From Roseobacter sp. (GTDB taxonomy: Bacteria; Pseudomonadota; Alphaproteobacteria; Rhodobacterales; Rhodobacteraceae), in NCBI GenBank assembly GCA_002731875.1, contig PCCY01000021.1, positions 775,678 through 839,677 on the forward strand: a stretch of DNA of 64,000 nt, given 5' to 3'. Position numbers and translations under genes: made by a program. The notes under the pieces were generated by a model. The model saw only the letters and a program-made list of their open reading frames with translations, made no database searches and was not told the origin of the DNA. Numbering within the stretch: position 1 is the first letter of the stretch; every line of letters starts with the position of its first letter. Shown here in pieces: positions 19,060-28,403 of this stretch.

Positions 19060-19946
19060 ACAGATATTCAGCCCATGCGGCGTTTTATGCGCCAGCAATT
19101 CCAAGTGCTGCGGTTTGGCGTGTCGTCATTGGTTTCTTGGCGGCCTCGGCAATTTATCTGTTGCTGAATAATCTTTTATTTGGCGCGGTCTTTTCAGTTC
19201 TGGGCGCGCAAAGTGACGCGTTCTACCAAGATATCATGGCGGGGCGCACCCCGTTCGCGATGCTGTTGCTGTTGGGAAGCTTCGGGTTGATGATCACCGG
19301 TGTGGCCGTGGTGACCCGTCTCATCCACCGGCGTTCTTTCCTGGGCCTGATCGGGCCTATGGAACTGGCTTTGTCCCAGTTCGGCGCAGTTTTGGGGGTA
19401 ATGGTGTTGCTGAACGCAGCAATATACATTCTGCCCCCTTGGGACATGGGAGCAGACTATGTTCCAAACATGGAATTTTCCAAGTGGGTCCTGCTGCTGC
19501 CCTTTTCTCTCATCGGGGTGCTGATTCAGGTCACGGCTGAGGAAATGGTTTTCCGCGGCTACGTTCAGCAACAGCTTGCCGCGCGCTTCCGGTCTCCGCT
19601 TGTCTGGATGGTGTTGCCTGCTGCGCTGTTTGCCCTGGGCCATTACCTGCCTGACCAAGCGGGCGAAAATGCATTTCTCATTGCGCTATGGGCCGGGGTG
19701 TTCGGCATGCTGATGGCTGACCTCACGGCGCGGTCAGGGTCGTTGGGTCCGGCGATTGCCGTGCACTTTTCAAACAACGTTGCCGCTATCGTGTTTATCT
19801 CGATGCCGGATGACCTGTCGGGGTTGGCCTTGTACCTGACCCCGTTTGGAATGGACAATCCCGAAGAGCTGCGCGCATGGTTGCCTGTTGATTTTGCCCT
19901 CATGCTAGTAACCTGGCTAGCAGCCCGGCTGGCGATCCGCCGTTGA
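19056..19946 (+). CDS. CPBP family intramembrane metalloprotease
   Basis: A 296-residue polytopic membrane protein of the CPBP (ABI/Rce1-like) family. The catalytic motifs are intact: EEMVFRG at 162-168, a histidine in FALGHYL at 196 and HFSNN at 237-241. The GTG start overlaps the stop of the ABC-like gene (GTGA), so the two proteins are made together. The family cleaves or binds membrane substrates; here the substrate is unknown, but the coupling suggests that it acts with the degenerate ABC protein. Confidence 0.92.
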   Translation: MNRYSAHAAFYAPAIPSAAVWRVVIGFLAASAIYLLLNNLLFGAVFSVLGAQSDAFYQDIMAGRTPFAMLLLLGSFGLMITGVAVVTRLIHRRSFLGLIGPMELALSQFGAVLGVMVLLNAAIYILPPWDMGADYVPNMEFSKWVLLLPFSLIGVLIQVTAEEMVFRGYVQQQLAARFRSPLVWMVLPAALFALGHYLPDQAGENAFLIALWAGVFGMLMADLTARSGSLGPAIAVHFSNNVAAIVFISMPDDLSGLALYLTPFGMDNPEELRAWLPVDFALMLVTWLAARLAIRR

Positions 19947-20004
19947 TTGCAATTTCGCCCACGCCAGCTTATCTGAAAGTCGAAACTGAAAGCAAAGGTT
20001 CGCC

Positions 20005-20949
20005 ATGAACTGGATCAACAACTACGTTCGCCCTCATATCAATTCAATCTTCTCGCGCCGCGAGACGCCTGACAATCTTTGGACCAAGTGCGAAGAATGC
20101 GGGACCATGTTGTTCCACCGCGAGGTGTCAGACAACCTGAATGTATGCACAAGCTGTGGCCACCACATGGCGATCACCCCACGTGCGCGGTTTAAGGCAT
20201 TGTTCGACGGAGGCGTGTTCGTAGAGGTTAAGGTGCCAGCACCGACGCCTGATCCGCTCCATTTCCGCGACCAAAAGAAGTATCCCGACCGACTGAAAGC
20301 TGCGCAGAAACAAACGTCCGAGGCCGAGGCAATGCTGGTTGCGAAGGGTGAAATCGGGCGCACGCAGATTGTTGCAGCGGGGCAGGACTTTTCGTTCATG
20401 GCCGGGTCGATGGGGATGTATGTCGGGAACGCCATAATTGCTGCGGCACAAGAAGCCGTGAAGTTGAAGGCACCGCTAATTCTGTTTTCCGCTGCGGGAG
20501 GTGCGCGGATGCAAGAAGGCATTCTTAGCCTCATGCAGATGCCCCGGACGACGGTCGCAGTCCAGATGCTGAAGGAAGCCGGATTGCCGTATATCGTCGT
20601 GCTGACCCATCCGACGACGGGTGGGGTAACGGCGAGCTATGCGATGTTAGGGGACGTTCAAATCGCCGAGCCCGGTGCCTTGATCTGTTTTGCAGGTCCC
20701 CGCGTTATCGAACAGACGATCCGCGAGAAGCTGCCTGAGGGTTTTCAACGTGCGGAATACCTCCTGGACCACGGGATGCTGGACCGGGTGACCCCGCGCA
20801 CCAAGCTGCGCGATGAGCTGATCGAGATCACCCGCATGCTGATGAAGCTGCCCCCTGCGGTGCGCGGTGATTTGCCGCCTCCTACCGAAGGAGGTGATTT
20901 ACCGCATGCTCTGTCAGAGGGTAACAAGGCGGAAAAAGCCAAGAAATGA
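20005..20949 (+). CDS. accD: Acetyl-CoA carboxylase carboxyltransferase subunit beta
   Basis: A 314-residue beta subunit of the carboxyltransferase, which moves the carboxyl group from biotin to acetyl-CoA in the first step of fatty acid synthesis. The N-terminal zinc ribbon CEECG and CTSCGHH is present, followed by the crotonase-fold core (GGARMQEG, LTHPTTGGVTASYAMLGDV, FAGPRVIEQTI). The stop overlaps folC (ATGA), a common bacterial operon. The C-terminal tail is charged and poorly conserved, as usual. Confidence 0.97.
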   Translation: MNWINNYVRPHINSIFSRRETPDNLWTKCEECGTMLFHREVSDNLNVCTSCGHHMAITPRARFKALFDGGVFVEVKVPAPTPDPLHFRDQKKYPDRLKAAQKQTSEAEAMLVAKGEIGRTQIVAAGQDFSFMAGSMGMYVGNAIIAAAQEAVKLKAPLILFSAAGGARMQEGILSLMQMPRTTVAVQMLKEAGLPYIVVLTHPTTGGVTASYAMLGDVQIAEPGALICFAGPRVIEQTIREKLPEGFQRAEYLLDHGMLDRVTPRTKLRDELIEITRMLMKLPPAVRGDLPPPTEGGDLPHALSEGNKAEKAKK

Positions 20950-22220
20950 CGCGCTCAGGCTCTGATGTGGTGCTGGCGCGCATGATGGCGCTGCATCCCA
21001 AGATCATCGACCTGACGCTTGACCGGATGTGGCGGTTGCTGGACGCATTGGGAAATCCCCAGGATCAACTTCCGCCGGTGATACATATCGCGGGCACCAA
21101 TGGAAAAGGGTCGACACAGGCCATGATCCGGGCGGGCCTTGAAGATGCAGGCCACCGGGTCCATGCCTATACCTCGCCGCATCTGGCGCGGTTTCATGAG
21201 CGCATCCGGGTCGCAGGAGAGCTGATTTCAGAAGACGCGCTGACAGCTATCCTGGACGAATGTTATGACGTGAATGCTGGCCGGGATATTACGTATTTCG
21301 AGATAACCACCTGTGCCGCTTTTCTTGCCTTTGCGCGTACGCCCGCGGATTTTACATTGTTGGAAGTGGGGCTTGGCGGTCGCCTGGACGCGACAAATGT
21401 CGTGCGGCAACCGGCGCTGACGATCATCACTCCGGTGTCGATCGACCATCAGCAATATCTGGGCAATACGCTGGCCGAGATAGCTGGTGAAAAGGCCGGC
21501 ATCATCAAACGCCAGGTGCCTTGCATCATCGGTCCACAGGAAGATGCGGCACTGCAAGTCATTGAAGCCCAGGCCGCCCGACATCGCGCCCCGGTATTGG
21601 CAAGCGGGCAGCACTGGCACGTGGCGGAAGAGGCCGGCAGAATGGTCTATCAGGATGAAACCGGGTTGCTCGATTTGCCGCGCCCCAACCTGTTGGGCGC
21701 ACACCAGATTTCCAATGCAGGGGCCGCTTTGACGGCTTTGCGTCATCTTGGGATCGCAGCGCCACATTGCGAGGCCGCCGTCACGCGAGCCGAGTGGCCG
21801 GCGCGTATGCAGCGGCTGCGCAAGGGGCCGCTGACTGATAGCGCTCCGCTGGCCGAAATATGGCTGGACGGGGGGCATAATCCTGCCGCTGGCCAAGCGA
21901 TTTCCAAGCTGTTGGCAGACATGCCGAAACGGCCCACCTACTTGATCTGCGGTATGCTGAACACCAAGGATATCGGCGGGTACTTGCGGCCACTGGCCGC
22001 GCATGCCGACCACCTCTATGCGGTCTCGATCCCGGGCGAAGCAGCCACCCTGCCAGCGCATCAGACAGCCGTCGCCGCCCAAGAAGCGGGCATGGCGGCA
22101 AGCGAGGCATCCTGCGTACTGGATGCACTGAGCGAAATTGTTGCGCGAACGCCTCAGGCGCGGGTGCTGATCTGCGGGTCGCTGTACCTCGCAGGGGGTA
22201 TCCTTCGCGAAAACGGATAA
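20946..22220 (+). CDS. folC: Folylpolyglutamate synthase / dihydrofolate synthase
   Basis: A 424-residue Mur-ligase-family enzyme that adds glutamate to dihydropteroate and folates. The P-loop IAGTNGKGSTQAM is at about residues 46-58, with the family motifs TSPHLARFHERIRV, LLEVGLGGRLDATN and SIDHQQYLGNTLAEIAGEK, then LDGGHNPAAG in the C-terminal domain. The start overlaps the accD stop by four bases. Length is normal. Confidence 0.96.
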   Translation: MTRSGSDVVLARMMALHPKIIDLTLDRMWRLLDALGNPQDQLPPVIHIAGTNGKGSTQAMIRAGLEDAGHRVHAYTSPHLARFHERIRVAGELISEDALTAILDECYDVNAGRDITYFEITTCAAFLAFARTPADFTLLEVGLGGRLDATNVVRQPALTIITPVSIDHQQYLGNTLAEIAGEKAGIIKRQVPCIIGPQEDAALQVIEAQAARHRAPVLASGQHWHVAEEAGRMVYQDETGLLDLPRPNLLGAHQISNAGAALTALRHLGIAAPHCEAAVTRAEWPARMQRLRKGPLTDSAPLAEIWLDGGHNPAAGQAISKLLADMPKRPTYLICGMLNTKDIGGYLRPLAAHADHLYAVSIPGEAATLPAHQTAVAAQEAGMAASEASCVLDALSEIVARTPQARVLICGSLYLAGGILRENG

Positions 22221-22319
22221 CTTTTTAAACGTTATATCCCGTGCTGTTTACGAACTATAGCACCCTGTCTGCATAAGGTCGCGAGGTGATAACTCTTGTC
22301 CTTTGGGGGGACTATAACA

Positions 22320-22973
22320 ATGACCGATGCGAAAAAGAATTTTAGTACTATACAACTCGTCTTCATCCAGGTTGGATTGCTGGCCGTATTTACCGGGACC
22401 AGCCAGTTTTTTGAAGTTCAATGGGGGACAGTGTTCGATCGCGGCCAAGTGTCGACACGCGAGGGCAGGCTGCCCGCTGAAGAACCGGGCGGGAGTGTAG
22501 AATCGCCGGCGGCCTTGCTGGCACAGATGTACAACGACCCGTATTCAGATGTCTCTGAAACGGTGGACGTCGTCGTTAAATCCTACGAAAATACGGCCAA
22601 GGGACGGGTGCTTGCGTCTTACCTAGTATGGGCGATCAGCTCGGCGAAACCTGACGGTTATATCGATACTTTGTTGAACAGTGCCGCGAAAAACGGTGAT
22701 TTCAACATACCGGAAGCCCTGCTTACGCTGTCGGGGCGTTTGGATACCCCCAGTTTGTTGAAATCGGTCCTTTTAGCCGGGGAACGGGAAAAGCCAAAGG
22801 CACCCCCCCGGGCGCAACAGCACCTACTCAAGCTGTCCGATAGCCTCGCGGGGTTATCCCTGACGTATTATGGTAATCCGCAGGCGCACATGCGCATTTC
22901 GGATGCGAATGAGGTCATGCCGCGGATCGCGGAAGCGCAAGTCGGGCAGATTGTTGAAATTCCTGGCTTTTAA
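22320..22973 (+). CDS. Membrane-anchored protein with LysM-like C-terminus
   Basis: A 217-residue protein. It has one N-terminal membrane segment (about residues 11-30, IQLVFIQVGLLAVFTGTSQF) and then a mostly helical middle. The end, about 175-217, resembles a LysM motif: DSLAGLSLTYYGNPQAHMRI then ANEVMPRIAEAQVGQIVEIPGF split by a short gap. LysM domains bind peptidoglycan, so the protein may link membrane and wall; this is inferred. Start ATG 22320 is preferred to an upstream TTG at 22296. The stop overlaps the convergent zapE stop (TTAA). Confidence 0.7.
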   Translation: MTDAKKNFSTIQLVFIQVGLLAVFTGTSQFFEVQWGTVFDRGQVSTREGRLPAEEPGGSVESPAALLAQMYNDPYSDVSETVDVVVKSYENTAKGRVLASYLVWAISSAKPDGYIDTLLNSAAKNGDFNIPEALLTLSGRLDTPSLLKSVLLAGEREKPKAPPRAQQHLLKLSDSLAGLSLTYYGNPQAHMRISDANEVMPRIAEAQVGQIVEIPGF

Positions 22974-24028
22974 TTGCCCCAGTCTTCAGCCTGCATTTCC
23001 CGTAAACGCGAAGCTGTGCGTTCAAATTCAAACGTCCCTTCGCCTTCAAGGTATAACATTTCAGGGGGCGCTGCGGCAGAACAGATCAGTCTGACTTTTG
23101 CTTCGTACAAGGCGTCGATCAAGGTAACAAACCGCTTGGCTTCGTTAAAATTTGACCGGCCCAAACAAGGAATGTTGTCCAACATCAACACGCGAATTGC
23201 CTCTGCCAATGCAAGATAGTCCGCGGCACCCAGGGGTTTTCCGCACAGCGCATGAAAACCGGCTCGGGCGATCCCGTTGCGGAATTGGGGTATAGCCACG
23301 TCACGGCCCTTAACGCGAATGATCAGCTCGTCACCCGCGCCGCCGGCCAGATCGTCCCAGACTGCATCCATCGCCGCGCGGCTTTCGGCATTGACAGGGG
23401 TGAAATATGACTGAGCACCGGCCAATCTATCCTGCCGATAGTCATGCAAGCTGATCAACTCTTCGACTTCCATCCGGTCCTTGATCAATTCAATGAAGGG
23501 CAGGAAAATAGAGCGGTTCAAACCGTCTTTGTAAAGATCATCGGGCGGGCGGTTCGACGTAGTGACCACCACCACGCCCGCTGAAAAAAGCGCTTGGAAC
23601 AAGCGTCCCACGATCATTGCATCGGTTATGTCGGTAATCTGCATCTCATCAAATGCCAGCAGCCGCACGGTTGCGGCGATGTCGGCGGCAACCGGGGCGA
23701 TAGCATCATCCACGCCGGTCTTGCGAACCTCATGCATGGCATTGTGAATTTCTTGCATAAAGGCGTGAAAATGCACACGACGGGTCGGAACGTCGCGCAT
23801 GTTTTGCGCAAACATGTCCATTAGCATGGATTTGCCTCTGCCGACGCCCCCCCACAGGTACAGCCCCTTGGGCGGTTCGGGTGCGCGTTTGAAAAACCCT
23901 TTTTTCTCGGGCGTCAACAAGGCCGTGCGGATGCGATCAAACTGAGGCAGGATCGCCATCTGAGCGGGATCAGGCGTAAGGCTGCCGTCCGCAACGCGTT
24001 GATCATAAAGGGTACGCAAAGTTGTCAT
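22970..24028 (-). CDS. zapE: ZapE/AFG1-like ATPase
   Basis: A 352-residue ATPase of the AFG1/ZapE family. Walker A is GGVGRGKSMLMDMF at about residues 59-72, Walker B is LAFDEMQITD, and the arginine-bearing segment TSNRPPDDLYKDGLNR is typical. In E. coli ZapE is a Z-ring-associated ATPase, and the mitochondrial homologue AFG1 acts in protein quality control. Its 3' end overlaps that of the convergent LysM-like gene by four bases. Confidence 0.94.
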   Translation of the reverse strand: MTTLRTLYDQRVADGSLTPDPAQMAILPQFDRIRTALLTPEKKGFFKRAPEPPKGLYLWGGVGRGKSMLMDMFAQNMRDVPTRRVHFHAFMQEIHNAMHEVRKTGVDDAIAPVAADIAATVRLLAFDEMQITDITDAMIVGRLFQALFSAGVVVVTTSNRPPDDLYKDGLNRSIFLPFIELIKDRMEVEELISLHDYRQDRLAGAQSYFTPVNAESRAAMDAVWDDLAGGAGDELIIRVKGRDVAIPQFRNGIARAGFHALCGKPLGAADYLALAEAIRVLMLDNIPCLGRSNFNEAKRFVTLIDALYEAKVRLICSAAAPPEMLYLEGEGTFEFERTASRLREMQAEDWGN

Positions 24029-24107
24029 GCCTGTGGCTTACAACGCTATGATCGGATTGAAAAGTGCGCCAGTGGGCAGCCGGTGAACGGAGCCTGAGCA
24101 ACATTGG

Positions 24108-25409
24108 ATGGAATTGACACCCCGTAAATCAAGGATAGTGTGGCGCGATCTCGGCGTGGAGCAACCGGTGGATAGAAAAACCTCGATATTTACCCCGGTT
24201 TTGATTGTGGGGTGCCTGATCGTGATGGTCAGTTTCGCCGTTCGCGCGTCTTTTGGCGTGTTTCAAATTCCAATCGCCGCTGAATTCGGCTGGCTGAGAT
24301 CGGAATTTTCACTGGCCATAGCGATTCAGAACCTGGCGTGGGGCATCGGTCAGCCAATTTTCGGTGCAATTGCGGAAAAAATCGGCGACCGCCGCGCGAT
24401 TGTTGCCGGATCGCTGGTTTATGCTATCGGCTTGGTGCTTTCTGCCAATGCGGTTTCCCCGATCGAACACCAAACCTATGCGTGGCTGATCGGGTTCGGA
24501 ATTGCGGGCACTGGTTTCGGGGTCATTCTGGCTGTTGTCGGGCGTGCCTCTACAGCGGACAACCGGTCGATGTCATTGGCTGTTGCAACGGCCGCAGGCA
24601 GTGCCGGGCAGGTTTTTGGTGCCCCCGTCGCGGAATGGATGCTGGGGTTTTTGACATGGCAAACAACGTTTGTGGTTTTTGCCGGGGCTATTCTAGCCAT
24701 GCTTCTGACCTTGCCGCTGATGCGTGCTCCGGAAATGGCAAGCAAAACCGAGCTTGAGGAAAGTCTGGGCCAAATCCTGGCCAAAGCCTTCAAAGACCCG
24801 AGCTTCAGCTTGATCTTTCTGGGGTTCTTCTCGTGCGGATATCAGTTGGCTTTTCTTACCGCGCATTTCCCTGCGTTCGTCACCGAGCTTAGCAGCCCGA
24901 TCCCGGTGGGCGGGTTTTTGCATAATATCGGGATAACCACGACCTCTGCCTTGGGCGCTGTCGCGATCTCGTTGATCGGCCTTTCCAACATCGCCGGGAC
25001 GCTTTTGGCCGGTTGGGCAGGCAAAAGGTTCTCAAAAAAGTATTTGTTGGCGGGGATCTACACCGGACGGACGGTGATATCTGCCCTGTTCATATTGCTG
25101 CCGATCACCCCGTTTTCGGTTATCGTGTTCTCGATCGCGATCGGTTCGTTATGGCTGGCTACAGTGCCGCTGACCAGTGGTTTGGTCGCACATATTTACG
25201 GTCTGCGATATATGGGAACGCTTTACGGCATCGTTTTCTTCAGCCATCAGCTGGGCAGCTTTCTGGGTGTCTGGCTTGGCGGGCGGCTGTATGATGTATA
25301 CGGCGGATATACTGCGGTTTGGTGGATAGGCGTTGGTGTCGGCGCGTTCAGCGCAATTGTGCATTTGCCCATTCGCGAGCGGCGGTTGACCGGGCTTGTG
25401 ACCGTCTAG
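24108..25409 (+). CDS. MFS transporter, MCT-like
   Basis: A 433-residue, 12-helix major facilitator with the A-motif-like loop GAIAEKIGDRRAIVAGS between helices 2 and 3, and EFGWLRSEFSLA after helix 1, a pattern typical of monocarboxylate/oxalate-type carriers. Substrate not predictable. The ATG at 24108 gives about 25 residues before helix 1; a shorter start is possible. The gene stands alone and meets the convergent hydrolase gene at a shared CTAG (stop TAG on both strands). Confidence 0.85.
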   Translation: MELTPRKSRIVWRDLGVEQPVDRKTSIFTPVLIVGCLIVMVSFAVRASFGVFQIPIAAEFGWLRSEFSLAIAIQNLAWGIGQPIFGAIAEKIGDRRAIVAGSLVYAIGLVLSANAVSPIEHQTYAWLIGFGIAGTGFGVILAVVGRASTADNRSMSLAVATAAGSAGQVFGAPVAEWMLGFLTWQTTFVVFAGAILAMLLTLPLMRAPEMASKTELEESLGQILAKAFKDPSFSLIFLGFFSCGYQLAFLTAHFPAFVTELSSPIPVGGFLHNIGITTTSALGAVAISLIGLSNIAGTLLAGWAGKRFSKKYLLAGIYTGRTVISALFILLPITPFSVIVFSIAIGSLWLATVPLTSGLVAHIYGLRYMGTLYGIVFFSHQLGSFLGVWLGGRLYDVYGGYTAVWWIGVGVGAFSAIVHLPIRERRLTGLVTV

Positions 25410-26335
25410 GCAGAAGGTTGAAGATATGCAGTCATTTCTTCGATCACCTGGGGCGCGTGGGTATACGGCAGGCCATGCCCGGCACCTGCAATCACCGCTT
25501 GTCGAGCGTCGCGGTTCCATTCTGCCAGACAGCCGATGGCAGAAGCGGGAATGACCTGGTCTTCAGCGGCCCATATCGCGAACACAGGTAAGCCCGCAGC
25601 CGAAATCGAGAGGTGCTCATCTCTCAGCACATCCGCTAGAATGCCGCGGCGGCTCGCCAGAATCGCGGCGACATAGCCCTTGTAGGCTGTTTGTTTTCTT
25701 TGCATGTCATATACATCGGGGACGCTGCTTGGCCGGTGTTGTTCTGCTTTGACAGCACGGTGAAACATTGACGGAAAAAGTGCCATCATCAGCCAGTCAC
25801 CCAGGATTGGGGTCTGGATGATAAAGCTCATCAGGCCACGTGAGGTCAGGCCCATGCCCGCGGGGGCCAGCAGGATCAGACGGGTGACCTTGTCAGGGAA
25901 CGCCGCGGCAAAGCATGTGGCGATCGAGCCGCCCATCGAATAGCCCACGACGGTAACGGGCTCTGTGACGTTCTGGTTTTCAAGGAGTTCCTCGAGCTGA
26001 CCGAGAAAAAAGTGACGGTCCTGCGCACCGCTGGGGCGGTCGGAATAGCCCCGTCCATACAGATCGTAGGTGAGGGTCCGGTACCCCATGGCGACCAGAC
26101 CTTTGGTGATCGCGCGCCAGGCAAAACTTGGGGTTGTCAGCCCGTGGATACACACCGCGATCGGACCCTCGGGGGGGCCGAGCCATTCAAAATGAGTTAC
26201 CCCCTGACTTAGTTCCACAAACTGCCCCGAGGCCCCGCCGCGGGTGACGTCTGTCATCGGTTTCCGGTACCGTTCGATCATTAAGGGAGCGGCGGCGATA
26301 CCCATCGCCACGAGCGCCAAGAAAAGCCACATCAT
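25406..26335 (-). CDS. Alpha/beta hydrolase with N-terminal membrane anchor
   Basis: A 309-residue alpha/beta hydrolase. A hydrophobic N-terminus (MMWLFLALVAMGIAAAPL) suggests a membrane anchor or signal. The oxyanion segment is CIHGLTTPS, the nucleophile elbow is VVGYSMGGS, an acidic residue lies in IWAAEDQVIP and the histidine in AGAGHGLPY. Substrate unknown. The start at 26335 makes a TGATG overlap with the stop of the upstream cyclodeaminase-like gene; a TTG at 26350 is the alternative. Confidence 0.88.
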   Translation of the reverse strand: MMWLFLALVAMGIAAAPLMIERYRKPMTDVTRGGASGQFVELSQGVTHFEWLGPPEGPIAVCIHGLTTPSFAWRAITKGLVAMGYRTLTYDLYGRGYSDRPSGAQDRHFFLGQLEELLENQNVTEPVTVVGYSMGGSIATCFAAAFPDKVTRLILLAPAGMGLTSRGLMSFIIQTPILGDWLMMALFPSMFHRAVKAEQHRPSSVPDVYDMQRKQTAYKGYVAAILASRRGILADVLRDEHLSISAAGLPVFAIWAAEDQVIPASAIGCLAEWNRDARQAVIAGAGHGLPYTHAPQVIEEMTAYLQPSA

Positions 26336-27252
26336 CAGCGCTTGCGCCAACGATCCAAGATGTAGCGGCTGGTCATCAGATCCAGATGTGCACCGCCGCC
26401 ATTCTTGAACACGGTAATCTCATCGACAGATCTTCTTTTGAACTGCGCCAGATCATAGTAATCTGCCAATATTGAATCGCGGGTGATTGCCCCGGATCCA
26501 AGCGGTATTTTCAGTTCTCCGATATGATCCACGGTGGTGTCGAAACTGTCGACAAAGACACGTGCACGGTTCAGTGCCACATCATCGACCTCGCGCATGT
26601 CGGGGCGATATGCCCCGATTAGATCAATATGTTGCCCGGGCTTGAGCCAGTCGCCCTTAATCAACGGCGACGTAGACATCGTGGCGCAGGTCACGATGTC
26701 AGCCGCGCGCACGGCAGTCTCAAGATCCTGGACCACACGGAGCCCGGGAATGTCGGCCGCCATCGCTGCGGCATTCGGCGCGGATCGGTTCCAGATCAGG
26801 AATTGCGCGTCGGGGAACAGCGACGAATAGGCTGCGTGCAAGCCACGCCCCTGGGTGCCAGCCCCAACGATCAAAATATTCTTGCTGTCAGGGCGGGCCA
26901 GTAAACGTGCGGCCAGCAGACTATCGCCCGCCGTCTTCCACTTGGTCACCAGGTGAAAATCCACCAGAGCCTCGAGCGCCCCGTCCGCGTCCCCATAAAG
27001 CGAGACCCCGCCATTCACCATTGGCACACCCTTTGCGGGGTTTCCGGGAAACACGGTCGCAGATTTTACCGCCAGCCCCAGCCCGTCAATCCATGCCGCG
27101 CGGTTCAATAACGTATCTTTGCCGCGGTACAGAAAGGTATCAGCGATTTCAGCCTTGGGTTGATCGTGTCCGGATATCAGTGCATCGGTCAGCTCAAGCC
27201 AGTCGAGTTGCGCTTCGCCAGCGTCGAAAGGGATGATCTCAATCTGGGTCAT
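26335..27252 (-). CDS. Ornithine cyclodeaminase family protein
   Basis: A 305-residue member of the ornithine cyclodeaminase / mu-crystallin family. The NAD(P)-binding motif is ILIVGAGTQGRG and is followed by IWNRSAP; the substrate region KSATVFPGNPAKG and the block IGAYRPDMREVDD are typical. Family members act as ornithine cyclodeaminases, alanine dehydrogenases or ketimine reductases; the exact reaction is not clear here. ATGA overlap with the HAD gene upstream and TGATG with the hydrolase downstream show one coupled operon. Confidence 0.9.
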   Translation of the reverse strand: MTQIEIIPFDAGEAQLDWLELTDALISGHDQPKAEIADTFLYRGKDTLLNRAAWIDGLGLAVKSATVFPGNPAKGVPMVNGGVSLYGDADGALEALVDFHLVTKWKTAGDSLLAARLLARPDSKNILIVGAGTQGRGLHAAYSSLFPDAQFLIWNRSAPNAAAMAADIPGLRVVQDLETAVRAADIVTCATMSTSPLIKGDWLKPGQHIDLIGAYRPDMREVDDVALNRARVFVDSFDTTVDHIGELKIPLGSGAITRDSILADYYDLAQFKRRSVDEITVFKNGGGAHLDLMTSRYILDRWRKR

Positions 27253-27869
27253 GCCGCGTCCTCCGGCGATAGCAAGCCTTCGTCGACCAGTCGTGCCGCC
27301 CACCCGGTAGGACCTTCAAATAGATGGGTTTGCCAGCCCCGAACACGTGCGGCGGCGATATTATCAGGGCGATCATCCGTGAAAAGGAGCGCATCGGGGG
27401 AAAGCCCGGTCTGCTGTTCGACCGCGGCAAAAATTTCGGGGTCTGGTTTGATCATGCGCAGATGACCGGAAATGAAATCGCGGTCGAATTCACGGAGGAA
27501 CGGATAATGCCGCGCCGCGAGATCGTAGGATTGGATACCAAAGTTGGTGAGCGAAAATACCGGGATATTATTGCTTTGCAGTGCCTTCATCAGACGCACA
27601 GAATGGTGAATGACCGGGGAGGCCATTTCGATCCAGCGATCATGCCAAAGGCGTATTTCATCGCGCCATTCTGGAGTGGAATCCGCGGTCGCATAGATTG
27701 TATCGGTAAAATGCTCGCCGCTATCGACGCGGTCATTCATCGCGTGCAAATCTACAGCTGCGAACATGGCTTGGCGACGATCCGCGCCGATCACGGAATC
27801 AAAGAACCTTTCGGGCTGCCATTCAATCAAGACATTTCCAATATCGAATACGACTGCGGCGGGTTTCAT
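27249..27869 (-). CDS. HAD family hydrolase (HAD-IA, YihX-like)
   Basis: A 206-residue haloacid dehalogenase-like hydrolase. Motif I is VVFDIGNVLIEW, motif II is FSLTNFG, the lysine of motif III lies in GHLRMIKPDPEIF and motif IV is LLFTDDRPDNI. The DxGN form of motif I is as in YihX-type sugar phosphatases, where the second aspartate of DxD is replaced. It is probably a phosphatase of a small metabolite. First gene of the three-gene coupled operon running to 25406. Confidence 0.9.
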   Translation of the reverse strand: MKPAAVVFDIGNVLIEWQPERFFDSVIGADRRQAMFAAVDLHAMNDRVDSGEHFTDTIYATADSTPEWRDEIRLWHDRWIEMASPVIHHSVRLMKALQSNNIPVFSLTNFGIQSYDLAARHYPFLREFDRDFISGHLRMIKPDPEIFAAVEQQTGLSPDALLFTDDRPDNIAAARVRGWQTHLFEGPTGWAARLVDEGLLSPEDAA

Positions 27870-27943
27870 TGCGGATCCTGTCAGTAGATGGCGAAGTTAT
27901 GGGAAAACTTCACACAGTAAGGGTAAGAGGAGAGCGAGAGCTT

Positions 27944-28393
27944 TCAGCGTTGCGCCAAGCGCATCTCACGTTCCAGCGCTTCCAAAAAACGCGAGCGGTC
28001 CGCCTTTGTAAAGCCTTTGCCGCCTCCTTGTCTGAAAGGATCGGCGGCACGCAAATCTGTCATCAGATCACGGGTCGCCAAAACGTTGCCGATATTGGCA
28101 GCGGTCAAGGCTTCGCCGTTATGTTTTAACACCCGCGCGCCTGCCTCGATACAGCGCGCGGCCAACGGAATGTCGCCGGTCACCACAACATCGCCGGGGC
28201 CGCAGCGGTCGGCTATCCAGATATCGGCAATATCGGGGCCATCAGGGACGATGATCGTTTCTACCAGCGGATTTTGCGACGGTCGCAACCCGCCGTTCGA
28301 GACGACATACATGCGGACCTTGTGACGTGTGGCAACACGCTCGGCTTCTGCTTTTACGGGGCACGCATCGGCATCAATGAAGAGGGAAGTCAT
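27944..28393 (-). CDS. YaiI/YqxD family protein (DUF188)
   Basis: A 149-residue protein of the UPF0178/DUF188 family, a PIN/NYN-like nuclease fold of unknown role. The family blocks are [48 protein letters not shown] and [19 protein letters not shown] chose the ATG at 28393, which yields the standard N-terminus [12 protein letters not shown] and clears the fghA stop by ten bases. It probably shares the fghA transcript. Confidence 0.92.
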   Translation of the reverse strand: MTSLFIDADACPVKAEAERVATRHKVRMYVVSNGGLRPSQNPLVETIIVPDGPDIADIWIADRCGPGDVVVTGDIPLAARCIEAGARVLKHNGEALTAANIGNVLATRDLMTDLRAADPFRQGGGKGFTKADRSRFLEALEREMRLAQR

Positions 28394-28403
28394 CGGCGCT
28401 GTG

